Source: Paenibacillus zeirhizosphaerae (GTDB lineage: Bacteria > Bacillota > Bacilli > Paenibacillales > Paenibacillaceae). Taken from it: a stretch of 59,754 nt of DNA. The stretch is from contig NZ_JAPCKK010000032.1 of assembly GCF_030705605.1 (NCBI RefSeq), positions 1 to 59,754 on the forward strand. Reading direction: 5' to 3'. A program made the translations under genes and the position numbers. Below are positions 49,550 through 58,031 of this stretch, piece by piece (the stretch's first letter is position 1; the number at the start of each line of letters is the position of its first letter). The notes beneath the pieces were generated by a model that ran no database searches, was not told the DNA's origin, and saw only the letters and a program-made list of their open reading frames with translations.

Positions 49550-51145
49550 ATGACAAAAAAAATAACCATTTCCATAACCGATTGGCAGGCTTGGCTGCAG
49601 GAAGGCTGGACCCAGCTTCCCCTGATTGCGGAAATCGATTGGCAGGAAGGGCTTCCCACGGAATGGACGGAGGCCTGGCAGACCGCTTCCCCATATTCTT
49701 TTGTGCTCGAAAGCGGCAAAGAGGGGCGTTACACTTATTTGGGCTTGAGCCCGGCGGCGGTTCTGACCGGTAAGGACGAGGAAGGGAAATGGAACGAGCT
49801 GGACAGTGGAACGGAAGGTACGCTGACGGGTCCACCTTTGGAGGTTCTTGAGGCATGGATGGCCTCTTTCAAAGCTCCACGTTTGCAGCAATTTCCGTTT
49901 TTTCATGGCGGCTTCGCAGGCTTTCTCGCCTACGATGTAGCCCGCTCCTTGGAGCGTCTGCCTGTATCCGCAGCGGACGATACTGGCTTGCCGGATTATT
50001 TGTGGCTGCGGATGGACGAGGTATGGATTTATGATCACGAAGAGCGGAAACTTTACTGTGCCATTCATATCCCGGTCTCGGACGACCTGCAGGAGAATCA
50101 GCAAGCAGTGCAGGGTTTGCTCCCGGTATTGTTTCACGAGGCGGAGCAGCATGCTGAACGGATGCTGAAATTGTGGACGGACCTATTCCAAAGCCCAAGC
50201 GGGGATCTGCGCAAAGCAATTCGTCTTGATCGGCTTCGCAGTGACCGGGATGCCGGTGGCCATGCCGGGCCGGAGGATTGGGAAGCGGCCTTTCCGCAGG
50301 ATCAGTTTGAACGGGCGGTGCAGCGCATCCGGGAATACATCGGTCAGGGTGATGTATTCCAGGTGAATCTGTCGCTTCGCCAGCAGCGCAGGCTGATGGC
50401 CGCTCCCGAAGACGTGTACGAGTGGCTGCGTCTGCTGAACCCGTCTCCTTATATGGGGCTGCTGCGAACGCCCGCTTTCACACTGGCCAGCGGTTCGCCT
50501 GAGCTGTTGGTGAAGCTGGACGGAGGCCGGGTCACGGCCCGCCCGATTGCGGGAACAAGAAGGCGAGGGCGGACGCCTGCTGAGGATCGGGCGATGGCGG
50601 AGGAGCTGCTGAGCAGCGAGAAGGAGCGGGCCGAGCATATTATGCTCGTTGATCTGGAACGCAACGATATTGGGCGGATTGCCGAGTATGGCACAGTGCA
50701 TGTTCCTGAACTGATGACCGTAGAATATTATTCACATGTCATGCATCTCGTTTCACAGGTGGAGGGACGGCTTGCGCAGGGTCGCAATGCGATAGATGTC
50801 ATAGCGGCTGTGTTCCCGGGGGGAACCATTACGGGGGCCCCTAAGGTCCGCACGATGGAAATTATTGAAGAACTGGAGCCGGTCCGTCGCGGTCCGTATA
50901 CTGGATCTATGGGATGGATTGACTATAACGGCGATATGGAATTAAATATTATTATTAGAACACTCGCCGTCAAGGACGGCATGTCTTATATACAAGCCGG
51001 CGCAGGGATTGTTATCGATTCTGATCCATACCGGGAATACAAGGAATCGCGCAATAAAGCCAAAGCCGTCATGAAGGCTGTACAGTACTGTGAAGAAGAA
51101 ACCGCCTTAAGCAAGCGGAACGAACAGGAGGAGGACGGAACATGA
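49550..51145 (+). CDS. pabB: Aminodeoxychorismate synthase component I
   Basis: Converts chorismate and ammonia to 4-amino-4-deoxychorismate, the first step to p-aminobenzoate and folate. The 531-residue protein belongs to the chorismate-binding family: RPIAGTRRRGRTPAED, LLSSEKERAEHIMLVDLERNDIGR, and PGGTITGAPKVRTMEIIEELEP with GPYTGSMGWIDYNG. Its order before pabA, pabC and folP supports PabB over TrpE. AGGGGAT lies 9 nt before the ATG. It overlaps pabA by ATGA. Confidence 0.95.
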   Translation: MTKKITISITDWQAWLQEGWTQLPLIAEIDWQEGLPTEWTEAWQTASPYSFVLESGKEGRYTYLGLSPAAVLTGKDEEGKWNELDSGTEGTLTGPPLEVLEAWMASFKAPRLQQFPFFHGGFAGFLAYDVARSLERLPVSAADDTGLPDYLWLRMDEVWIYDHEERKLYCAIHIPVSDDLQENQQAVQGLLPVLFHEAEQHAERMLKLWTDLFQSPSGDLRKAIRLDRLRSDRDAGGHAGPEDWEAAFPQDQFERAVQRIREYIGQGDVFQVNLSLRQQRRLMAAPEDVYEWLRLLNPSPYMGLLRTPAFTLASGSPELLVKLDGGRVTARPIAGTRRRGRTPAEDRAMAEELLSSEKERAEHIMLVDLERNDIGRIAEYGTVHVPELMTVEYYSHVMHLVSQVEGRLAQGRNAIDVIAAVFPGGTITGAPKVRTMEIIEELEPVRRGPYTGSMGWIDYNGDMELNIIIRTLAVKDGMSYIQAGAGIVIDSDPYREYKESRNKAKAVMKAVQYCEEETALSKRNEQEEDGT

Positions 51146-51717
51146 TATTGGTGATCGACAATTACGATTCCTTTACGTACAATCTGGTGCAGTATCTGGG
51201 TGAGCTGGGCGAGGAAGTTACTGTAAAACGCAACGATGAGATCGATCTGCAGGGGATTGAGGAAATGGCCCCAGATCATATTCTGCTGTCTCCGGGACCG
51301 TGTACGCCTAATGAGGCGGGGATTACGCTGGATGTCATTTCGCACTTTAAAGGCAAAATCCCAATCTTTGGCGTATGCCTTGGACACCAGGCCATTGGAC
51401 AGGCATTTGGCGGTAATGTCATCCGGGCGGAACGGCTTATGCACGGCAAGACCTCTCCCATTGTGCATAAGGGCGTCTCCGTATTCGAAGGCCTTCCGTC
51501 TCCGTTTACCGCTACTCGTTACCACTCACTGCTGGTGGAAAGAAGCAGCCTGCCGGATTGTCTGGAGATCACTGCCGAAACGGCTGAAGGTGAGATTATG
51601 GGCTTGCGGCATAAAGAATATGAGGTGGAAGGCGTGCAATTCCACCCGGAATCGATCATTACCGATTACGGCCATCATATTCTGCGCAATTTCCTGAAGC
51701 GTAAAGTGGGCGCTTGA
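51142..51717 (+). CDS. pabA: Aminodeoxychorismate/anthranilate synthase glutaminase
   Basis: Class I glutamine amidotransferase of 191 residues that supplies ammonia to PabB. The catalytic triad is visible: C79 in FGVCLGHQ, H168 and E170 in VQFHPESI. In B. subtilis the same protein serves both folate and tryptophan synthesis; no trp genes are in this window. It overlaps pabB by 4 nt and ends one base before pabC. Confidence 0.95.
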   Translation: MILVIDNYDSFTYNLVQYLGELGEEVTVKRNDEIDLQGIEEMAPDHILLSPGPCTPNEAGITLDVISHFKGKIPIFGVCLGHQAIGQAFGGNVIRAERLMHGKTSPIVHKGVSVFEGLPSPFTATRYHSLLVERSSLPDCLEITAETAEGEIMGLRHKEYEVEGVQFHPESIITDYGHHILRNFLKRKVGA

Positions 51718-52605
51718 ATGAAATATATCGGGATGAATGGCGTTTTGACCGATGCTGCTGCTGCCGTGGTTCACGTAAGTGATCACGGTTTTTTATACGG
51801 TATGGGCCTGTTCGAAACCTTCCGTACCTATAACGGCCTGCCTTTTCTGCTCGATCGGCATCTGCGCAGAATGTCCGAAGGCTGCAGAATGCTGGGCATT
51901 CCTTTTCAAATGAATGAAGAGGAATGGACAGAGTTGATCAGCCGCCTGATGGAGGCTAACGGATTGAAGGAGGCCTATATAAGGTATACTGTCTCTGCGG
52001 GCGAGGAGGCATTTGGCCTGCCTGTGGGGGGTTACAGCCGCCCTAATCACGTTCTGTTCGCCAGGGCGCTGCCCACGCTTTCTCCTGACCCGGCCAAGCG
52101 CAGCAAAGCGCTGTACCTGCTTCATACCCGCCGTAGTACCCCGGAAAGTGGTGTTCGGTTGAAATCGCTGCATTATATGAATAATATTGTGGCCAAAAGA
52201 GAGCTTGCCGGATATGAGGAGGCCTCGCCGCTCCCGGCGGAGGGTCTGATGCTCACCAGCGACGGATACATATGTGAAGGAATCGTAAGCAACGTCTTTT
52301 TTGTCAAAGATGGAGTATTGCATACACCGGATCTATCGACAGGAGCACTTGGCGGCATCACCCGCGAATTCGTTATGGAGCTGTCGCGCGGCCTGGGAAT
52401 CCGTGCTTTGGAGGGAATGTATACGTGGAACGATCTCAAGCAGGCCGATGAAGTGTTTTTGACAGGCTCCGTTCAGGAAATTACCCCCGTGACAAGGCTG
52501 ATTGAACCAGATAGACAATCCCGGAGGGTCGGAAGCGGGTCCCATGGTCCGGTTACGGAGCGGCTTCTTAGGCTCTATCATCAGAAAGCAGGGGTTAAAG
52601 AATGA
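51718..52605 (+). CDS. pabC: Aminodeoxychorismate lyase
   Basis: Fold-type IV PLP enzyme that releases pyruvate to give p-aminobenzoate. The 295-residue protein has SDHGFLYGMGLFETFRTYNG near the start, the PLP Lys in VRLKSLHYMNN (K149), and GYICEGIVSNVFFV. Its ATG directly follows the pabA stop codon and its own stop overlaps folP, so translation is coupled through the operon. Confidence 0.94.
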   Translation: MKYIGMNGVLTDAAAAVVHVSDHGFLYGMGLFETFRTYNGLPFLLDRHLRRMSEGCRMLGIPFQMNEEEWTELISRLMEANGLKEAYIRYTVSAGEEAFGLPVGGYSRPNHVLFARALPTLSPDPAKRSKALYLLHTRRSTPESGVRLKSLHYMNNIVAKRELAGYEEASPLPAEGLMLTSDGYICEGIVSNVFFVKDGVLHTPDLSTGALGGITREFVMELSRGLGIRALEGMYTWNDLKQADEVFLTGSVQEITPVTRLIEPDRQSRRVGSGSHGPVTERLLRLYHQKAGVKE

Positions 52606-53459
52606 ATCCAATTGTGTACAAGCGTAACTATGTATGTGGTGAAATTCAGTTGCCATTAGGTGATTCAACATTGATTATGGGCATTCTCAACGTCACGCCG
52701 GACTCTTTTTCCGACGGGGGGCGCCACAATACTGTAGAACTGGCAGTTCAGCATGCGTTACAGTTGATGGAAGACGGGGCTGATCTGATTGATATTGGAG
52801 GTGAATCGACGCGTCCGGGACATGAATCGGTCAGTCTGGACGAGGAGTTGTCGCGCGTTATTCCTGTCGTGGAGGCTCTACGTCGCGAAGCGCCGCATAT
52901 TCCGCTGTCCATCGATACCTATAAAGCGGAAGTGGCCAGGCAGTCGCTTGAAGCGGGGGCACATATCATTAATGATGTATGGGGCTTTAAAGCGGATCCT
53001 GATATGGCGGGAGTGGCTGCTGCCCATGATTGCCCGGTCATTTTGATGCATAATCGCAGCAATCGGGATTACATAGATTTAATGGCCGACATTCAATCCG
53101 ACCTGCTGGAGAGTGTCCGCATCGCAGTGGAAGCTGGGGTACGGCAAGAACAGATTATTCTGGACCCGGGAATCGGATTTGCTAAAGATCACGCCGAGAA
53201 TCTGCAGACGATGGCTTCTCTTCATAAGCTGGGCGGGATGGGATACCCGTTGCTGCTGGGGACATCCCGTAAAAGATTTATCCGTACCGTTCTGGATCTC
53301 CCAGTTGATGATGTCGTTGAAGGAACAGCCGCCACGGTCGCCTTCGGCATTGCACAAGGCTGCCAGATCGTCAGAGTACATGATGTGCGTCTGATCCGGC
53401 GTACGGCCCGGATGTGTGATGCGATGCTGTACGCGTCTCCTGACCTGCAGAGAAGATAG
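52602..53459 (+). CDS. folP: Dihydropteroate synthase
   Basis: Joins p-aminobenzoate to the pterin pyrophosphate; the target of sulfonamides. The 285-residue protein has MGILNVTPDSFSDGG, DIGGESTRPGHE, SIDTYKAEVA, DPGIGFAKD and LLGTSRKRFI, all family motifs in order. It overlaps pabC by ATGA. In B. subtilis this gene is sul. Confidence 0.96.
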   Translation: MNPIVYKRNYVCGEIQLPLGDSTLIMGILNVTPDSFSDGGRHNTVELAVQHALQLMEDGADLIDIGGESTRPGHESVSLDEELSRVIPVVEALRREAPHIPLSIDTYKAEVARQSLEAGAHIINDVWGFKADPDMAGVAAAHDCPVILMHNRSNRDYIDLMADIQSDLLESVRIAVEAGVRQEQIILDPGIGFAKDHAENLQTMASLHKLGGMGYPLLLGTSRKRFIRTVLDLPVDDVVEGTAATVAFGIAQGCQIVRVHDVRLIRRTARMCDAMLYASPDLQRR

Positions 53460-53498
53460 CATGAAATCCGTATTTACGATCATGATGGAGGTATTGTT

Positions 53499-53861
53499 AT
53501 GGATAAGATGATATTGCAAGGCATGGAATATTACGGCTACCACGGTGTGTTCCCCGAAGAACGGAAATTGGGTCAACGTTTTTATATTGATTTAGAGCTG
53601 AGCTTGGATCTGCGGGAAGCAGGTGAGCATGACGATCTGAACAAAACCGTGAACTATGCCGAAGTGCATGAGTTGGTCAAAGGAATCGTGGAAAATCAAT
53701 CGTTCCAATTAATTGAAGCCCTAGGAGAACGTATTGCATCTTCCCTATTGGACACTTATACTAGTGTCAATGCACTGACAGTTAGAGTCACGAAGCCTCA
53801 TCCGCCTTTTGATATTCATTTCAAGGGTGTAACTGTGGAGCTCCATCGAACAAGAAAGTGA
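53499..53861 (+). CDS. folB: Dihydroneopterin aldolase
   Basis: Cleaves dihydroneopterin to 6-hydroxymethyl-dihydropterin. The 120-residue protein has MEYYGYHGVFPEERKLGQRFYIDLEL, with conserved Glu and Tyr at the active site, and VTKPHPPFDIHFKGV near the end. GGAGG lies ~10 nt before the ATG. Confidence 0.95.
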   Translation: MDKMILQGMEYYGYHGVFPEERKLGQRFYIDLELSLDLREAGEHDDLNKTVNYAEVHELVKGIVENQSFQLIEALGERIASSLLDTYTSVNALTVRVTKPHPPFDIHFKGVTVELHRTRK

Positions 53862-53872
53862 AGGTGGACGAC

Positions 53873-54421
53873 ATGAACGCTCATTCGACCTCTGAGTCAT
53901 CAGAGGCTTATATTGCTTTGGGGGCCAATTTAGGAGATCGGGAGCATACCCTGCTCGAAGCGATCAGTCGCCTAGATGCCCATCCGGATACCCAGGTGCT
54001 GAGATGCTCCGATCTTTATGAGACGGAACCAGTAGGGTATGTAGATCAACCACCTTTTGTAAATATGGCCATTGCCGTAAGGACCACCTTAAGCCCGCTG
54101 GAGTTGCTCCATTACATGCTGCATATCGAGCAGGAGCTAGGCCGTGTGCGCAGCATTCGCTGGGGTCCCCGGACAATTGACCTGGATCTGCTGTTTATGG
54201 AGGGTGTGGCACTTCAGACCCCGGAGCTGGAGCTGCCACATCCCCGTATGGAGGAGCGGGCCTTTGTCCTGCTCCCTTTGTCCGATATTTTGATTGAGAA
54301 CGATCTGTCTGGTTTAACAGATATCGTACAGTCAGCATTGAGAAAACTGGATGGAAAGGACGGCATACAGCGTTGGAAAACATGCAATTGGCGCAGCGCC
54401 TCCGCGCCTTCCGGAAGCTGA
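53873..54421 (+). CDS. folK: 6-hydroxymethyl-dihydropterin pyrophosphokinase
   Basis: Activates the pterin for FolP. The 182-residue protein has YIALGANLGDREHTLLEAI, DLYETEPVGYVDQPPFVNMA, and the signature WGPRTIDLDLLF. ATG 53873 has GAAGGTGG 5 nt upstream; a GTG at 53858 overlaps the folB stop. Its 3' end overlaps yazB by 49 nt. Confidence 0.95.
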   Translation: MNAHSTSESSEAYIALGANLGDREHTLLEAISRLDAHPDTQVLRCSDLYETEPVGYVDQPPFVNMAIAVRTTLSPLELLHYMLHIEQELGRVRSIRWGPRTIDLDLLFMEGVALQTPELELPHPRMEERAFVLLPLSDILIENDLSGLTDIVQSALRKLDGKDGIQRWKTCNWRSASAPSGS

Positions 54422-54603
54422 AAGGCTATACCCAGCAGGATTTGGCTCACAAAACAGGCATCTCCCTAGCAGTGCTGGGGTCCATTGAGCGCGGTAACCG
54501 GACGGCAGGACAAGATATATTAAATACGATTGCACGGGCTCTGGGAGTGACTGCCCAGGAGCTTCAACCTCATACAGACTATGAGAAAAGGAGTGAATAT
54601 TGA
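54373..54603 (+). CDS. yazB: XRE-family helix-turn-helix protein YazB
   Basis: A 76-residue HTH protein of the Cro/C1 family. The helices are clear: LAQRLRAFRKLKGYTQQDLAHKTGISLAVLGSIERGNR. B. subtilis has a like protein, YazB, in the same place between folK and dusB; its targets are unknown. TTG 54373 gives the family N-terminus (ME.LQLA); ATG 54382 is an alternative. The start lies inside folK. Confidence 0.88.
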   Translation: MENMQLAQRLRAFRKLKGYTQQDLAHKTGISLAVLGSIERGNRTAGQDILNTIARALGVTAQELQPHTDYEKRSEY

Positions 54604-54606
54604 ATC

Positions 54607-55599
54607 ATGTTGAAGATCGGCGATGTAGAAATGAAAAATCAAGTCGTGCTTGCACCGATGGCGGGTGTATGCAACCCGGCCTTCCGCCTGATCGCCAAGG
54701 AATTCGGAGCCGGTCTTGTTTGCGCAGAGATGGTGAGCGACAAGGCTATCGTTCATGGCAACAAGCGGACCCGCGAGATGTTGTTCGTGGATGAGCGGGA
54801 AAAACCGCTTAGCCTGCAAATTTTCGGCGGAGACCGGGAGTCGCTTGTGGAAGCGGCCAAAGTGGTTGATCAGGAGACCAATGCTGATATTATCGATATT
54901 AATATGGGCTGCCCTGTTCCCAAGGTTACTAAATGTGATGCAGGTGCGCGTTGGCTTCTGGACCCGAATAAAATTTACGAAATGGTATCCGCAGTAGTGG
55001 ATGCCGTTGATAAGCCCGTATCCGTTAAAATGCGGATTGGCTGGGATAGCGAGCATATTTATGTGGTGGACAATGCCAAAGCGGTAGAGCGTGCGGGCGG
55101 AAAGGCTGTCAGTGTGCATGGGCGTACCCGTGAGCAGCTATACACTGGACATGCGGATTGGAGCTATATCAAGCAGGTGAAGGAGGCAGTTTCCATTCCG
55201 GTCATTGGTAACGGTGACGTGGTTACACCTGAGGATGCCCGGCGCATGCTCGATGAAACCGGATGCGACGGTGTTATGATCGGACGCGGTGCTCTGGGCA
55301 ACCCTTGGATGCTGTACCGCACAATTCAATACCTTGAGACTGGGGAATTGCTGTCTGATCCAACAGCGGAGGAGAAAATCCGTGTAGCCATTCTGCACAT
55401 GGACCGGCTCGTCGCACTGAAGGGTGAAGCCGTGGCTGTACGCGAAATGCGCAAGCATTTGGCCTGGTATCTTAAGGGGCTGAAGGGTTCGGCACGGGTT
55501 AAGGATATGGTCATGGAAGGGACCAAACGCGACGAAATGGTTCGAATTTTGGAAAGCTTCGTTGCAGAGCTCGCTGACCAGGCAACCCTTGTATCCTAA
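54607..55599 (+). CDS. dusB: tRNA-dihydrouridine synthase DusB
   Basis: FMN enzyme that reduces uridines in the tRNA D loop. The 330-residue protein has LAPMAGVCNPAFR, the catalytic Cys in NMGCPVPKVTKCDAGA, VKMRIGW, VHGRTREQLYTGHADW, and GDVVTPEDARRMLDETGCDGVMIGRGALGNPW. AAAGGAG lies ~14 nt before the ATG. It is the end of the folate-gene cluster; B. subtilis has the equivalent yacF here. Confidence 0.95.
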   Translation: MLKIGDVEMKNQVVLAPMAGVCNPAFRLIAKEFGAGLVCAEMVSDKAIVHGNKRTREMLFVDEREKPLSLQIFGGDRESLVEAAKVVDQETNADIIDINMGCPVPKVTKCDAGARWLLDPNKIYEMVSAVVDAVDKPVSVKMRIGWDSEHIYVVDNAKAVERAGGKAVSVHGRTREQLYTGHADWSYIKQVKEAVSIPVIGNGDVVTPEDARRMLDETGCDGVMIGRGALGNPWMLYRTIQYLETGELLSDPTAEEKIRVAILHMDRLVALKGEAVAVREMRKHLAWYLKGLKGSARVKDMVMEGTKRDEMVRILESFVAELADQATLVS

Positions 55600-55693
55600 T
55601 GGAAGAGCATTTCAGGTAAGGGAAGCTGTTCCCATTGATTATCGATTACGTTTTTGCTTTGGGTGACAATGGAGAGCGGTTATCTGGGTTTAA

Positions 55694-55722
55694 TTGACTT
55701 TTCTATATGCTTGCCATATAAT
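55694..55722 (+). promoter_or_regulatory. SigA promoter of greA
   Basis: TTGACT (55694-55699), a 17-nt spacer and TATAAT (55717-55722). The start near 55730 gives a ~150-nt leader before greA. Confidence 0.8.
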
Positions 55723-55778
55723 CTTTCAGTATAAAATTCTGATCGCGTTGCTTCAGGCGCATAGATCACCCCATCAAC

Positions 55779-55845
55779 AGGAGAGAATGTTCTCATTCTC
55801 TTAGAGCGGCATATAGTGTGTAAACGGCGTGCATCCTTATGCACA
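55779..55845 (+). promoter_or_regulatory. greA leader hairpins
   Basis: Two stem-loops lie in the greA leader: GAGAGAATG-TTCT-CATTCTC (55781-55800) and GTGCAT-CCTT-ATGCAC (55829-55844). The first is followed by TTAG, not a T run. They may affect GreA expression or mRNA stability. Confidence 0.5.
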
Positions 55846-55879
55846 TTTAACTTATTCCATGACAGGAGAATCGGTTGAG

Positions 55880-56356
55880 ATGAGCGATAAAGAAGTCATT
55901 CTGACACAGGAAGGTCTCAAGAAGCTTGAAGATGAGCTTGAGAACTTGAAATCGGTTAAGCGCCGCGAAGTCGCGGAGCGGATCAAAATAGCCATCGGTT
56001 ACGGTGACATCAGCGAGAACTCCGAGTATGAAGATGCCAAGAATGAGCAGGCGTTTATCGAAGGCCGCATTATTACGTTGGAGAAAATGCTGCGCAACGC
56101 ACGCATTATTAACAGCGATGAGATTGATACCGATACGGTAGGGGTTGGCGCGATCGTTACGGTTGAAGATCTGGAGTTTGGGGATATCGTGGAGTATACG
56201 ATTGTCGGCACCGCAGAATCCAACCCGCTGCAAAATAAAATTTCGAATGAAAGTCCCGTTGGTAAGGCCATTTTGGGCAAGAAAAAAGGAACCGTCGTTG
56301 ATGTGAACGTGCCTGCAGGCGTCATCCAATATAAAATTGTCGATATTAAAAAATAA
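55880..56356 (+). CDS. greA: Transcription elongation factor GreA
   Basis: Rescues backtracked RNA polymerase by stimulating transcript cleavage. The 158-residue protein has the N-terminal coiled coil with the acidic tip (GYGDISENSEYEDAKNEQ) and the C-terminal FKBP-like domain ending in GVIQYKIVDIKK. ATG 55880 has CAGGAGA 10 nt upstream; an ATG at 55829 adds unrelated residues and overlaps the leader hairpin. Confidence 0.95.
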   Translation: MSDKEVILTQEGLKKLEDELENLKSVKRREVAERIKIAIGYGDISENSEYEDAKNEQAFIEGRIITLEKMLRNARIINSDEIDTDTVGVGAIVTVEDLEFGDIVEYTIVGTAESNPLQNKISNESPVGKAILGKKKGTVVDVNVPAGVIQYKIVDIKK

Positions 56357-56378
56357 GGCAACTGACTTTAGTTAACAC

Positions 56379-56406
56379 AAAAAGCTTCCTTAGGGAAGCT
56401 TTTTTC
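56379..56406 (+). terminator. Terminator after greA
   Basis: AAAAGCTTCC-TTA-GGGAAGCTTTTTT hairpin with a T run. Confidence 0.88.
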
Positions 56407-56462
56407 TCTAGGATATATAGTGGATTGCTCCGCTACTCATAAGAAGGAGATGAAAGCTTACA

Positions 56463-57992
56463 ATGTCGGACGAAAACATGAACCAAGAATCGCAGGAGAG
56501 CCGTGAGGAATTAAGTGAACTGCTGCAGATCCGCCGTGCCAAATTGGACGAGCTGCGTGCGCTCGGGATGGACCCGTTTGGCCGCAAATACATTAGAACC
56601 GATGAAGCCGGAGGGCTTCTGGGCAAATACGACGGCTTGACCAAGGAAGAGCTTGATGAGAAGCATGTTGAAGTTAGCATCGCGGGCCGTATTATGGCCA
56701 AACGCGGCATGGGTAAAGCCAGCTTTGCGCATATTCAGGACTTGAGCGGACGCATTCAAATTTATGTTCGTCAAGATACCGTTGTCGAGGAACAGTATAA
56801 AGCGTTCAGCATTCTGGATCTGGGCGACATTGTCGGTGTTAAAGGGGTCCTCTTTAAAACCAAAACCGGTGAAACGACCGTGAAGGTACAGGATCTGGAG
56901 GTCCTCTCCAAGTCCCTCTATCCTTTGCCGGAGAAATACCATGGTTTGAAGGATGTCGAGCTGCGCTACCGCCAGCGTTACGTCGATTTGATTATGAATC
57001 CTGAGGTGCAAAAGACGTTTATTACCCGTTCGCGGATTATTCAGTCCATGCGCCGCTACCTGGATTCCCTCGGTTATCTGGAGGTAGAAACGCCTACATT
57101 GCATGCTATCGCAGGTGGTGCGGCTGCGAAGCCATTTATTACCCACCACAATGCGCTGGACATGCAGTTGTATATGCGTATTGCTATTGAGCTGCATCTC
57201 AAACGTCTGATCGTGGGCGGCTTGGAGAAAGTGTATGAAATTGGCCGGGTATACCGGAACGAAGGGATTTCCACGCGCCATAATCCGGAATTCACCATGA
57301 TTGAGCTTTATGAAGCTTATGCAGACTATAAGGATATTATGGAACTGACCGAAAATCTGGTGGCCCATATTGCGAAAGAAGTACTCGGCACATATAAGGT
57401 TGTTTATCAAGGTCAAGAGGTCGACTTGACTCCGCAGTGGCGCCGGGTATCGATGGTTGACGCGGTTAAAGAAGTAACAGGTGTTGATTTCAGCGTGCAT
57501 ATGACCAATGAAGAGGCGCACCGTCTGGCTAAGGAACACAAAGTCGGGGGTGTGGAGCCGCATATGACCTTTGGCCATATTCTGAACGCTTTCTTCGAGC
57601 AATTTGTAGAGGAAACGCTAATTCAGCCGACTTTTGTCACAGGACATCCTGTGGAGATTTCTCCGCTTGCGAAGAAGAATGAGCAGGATTCGCGATTCAC
57701 GGATCGTTTTGAGCTGTTTATCGTAGCCCGCGAGCATGCCAATGCCTTTACGGAACTGAATGATCCGATTGACCAGCGGCAGCGTTTTGAAGCCCAATTG
57801 CTTGAAAAGGAGCAAGGCAACGACGAAGCGCACGAAATGGACGATGATTTCATTCGTGCATTGGAATACGGTATGCCGCCAACAGGCGGATTGGGAATCG
57901 GTGTGGATCGTCTCGTTATGCTCTTGACGAATGCGGCATCGATTCGGGATGTCCTGCTGTTCCCGCATATGCGCAACCGCACAACAGAATAA
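56463..57992 (+). CDS. lysS: Lysyl-tRNA synthetase (class II)
   Basis: Charges tRNA(Lys). The 509-residue class II enzyme has the N-terminal OB-fold anticodon domain (about 60-165, with GRIMAKRGMGKASFAHIQD) and the catalytic domain with motif 2 GRVYRNEGISTRHNPEFT and motif 3 PPTGGLGIGVDRLVML. AAGGAGA lies ~13 nt before the ATG. The next rRNA operon follows as in B. subtilis, but with ktrB inserted between. Confidence 0.97.
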   Translation: MSDENMNQESQESREELSELLQIRRAKLDELRALGMDPFGRKYIRTDEAGGLLGKYDGLTKEELDEKHVEVSIAGRIMAKRGMGKASFAHIQDLSGRIQIYVRQDTVVEEQYKAFSILDLGDIVGVKGVLFKTKTGETTVKVQDLEVLSKSLYPLPEKYHGLKDVELRYRQRYVDLIMNPEVQKTFITRSRIIQSMRRYLDSLGYLEVETPTLHAIAGGAAAKPFITHHNALDMQLYMRIAIELHLKRLIVGGLEKVYEIGRVYRNEGISTRHNPEFTMIELYEAYADYKDIMELTENLVAHIAKEVLGTYKVVYQGQEVDLTPQWRRVSMVDAVKEVTGVDFSVHMTNEEAHRLAKEHKVGGVEPHMTFGHILNAFFEQFVEETLIQPTFVTGHPVEISPLAKKNEQDSRFTDRFELFIVAREHANAFTELNDPIDQRQRFEAQLLEKEQGNDEAHEMDDDFIRALEYGMPPTGGLGIGVDRLVMLLTNAASIRDVLLFPHMRNRTTE

Positions 57993-58031
57993 ATCGGCAG
58001 CTTTATTTTAAAGTGAAAAAGAGGATCAGCC

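Noticed and set aside
56463..56520. T-box or other amino-acid leader before lysS or cysK
   Set aside because: The gaps are short (about 60-110 nt after the preceding terminators) and contain no T-box core (TGGNACCGCG) or specifier stem.
56511..57602. Open frame of 363 codons on the minus strand inside lysS
   Set aside because: Shadow of lysS codon usage, with no Shine-Dalgarno and no protein-like motif.
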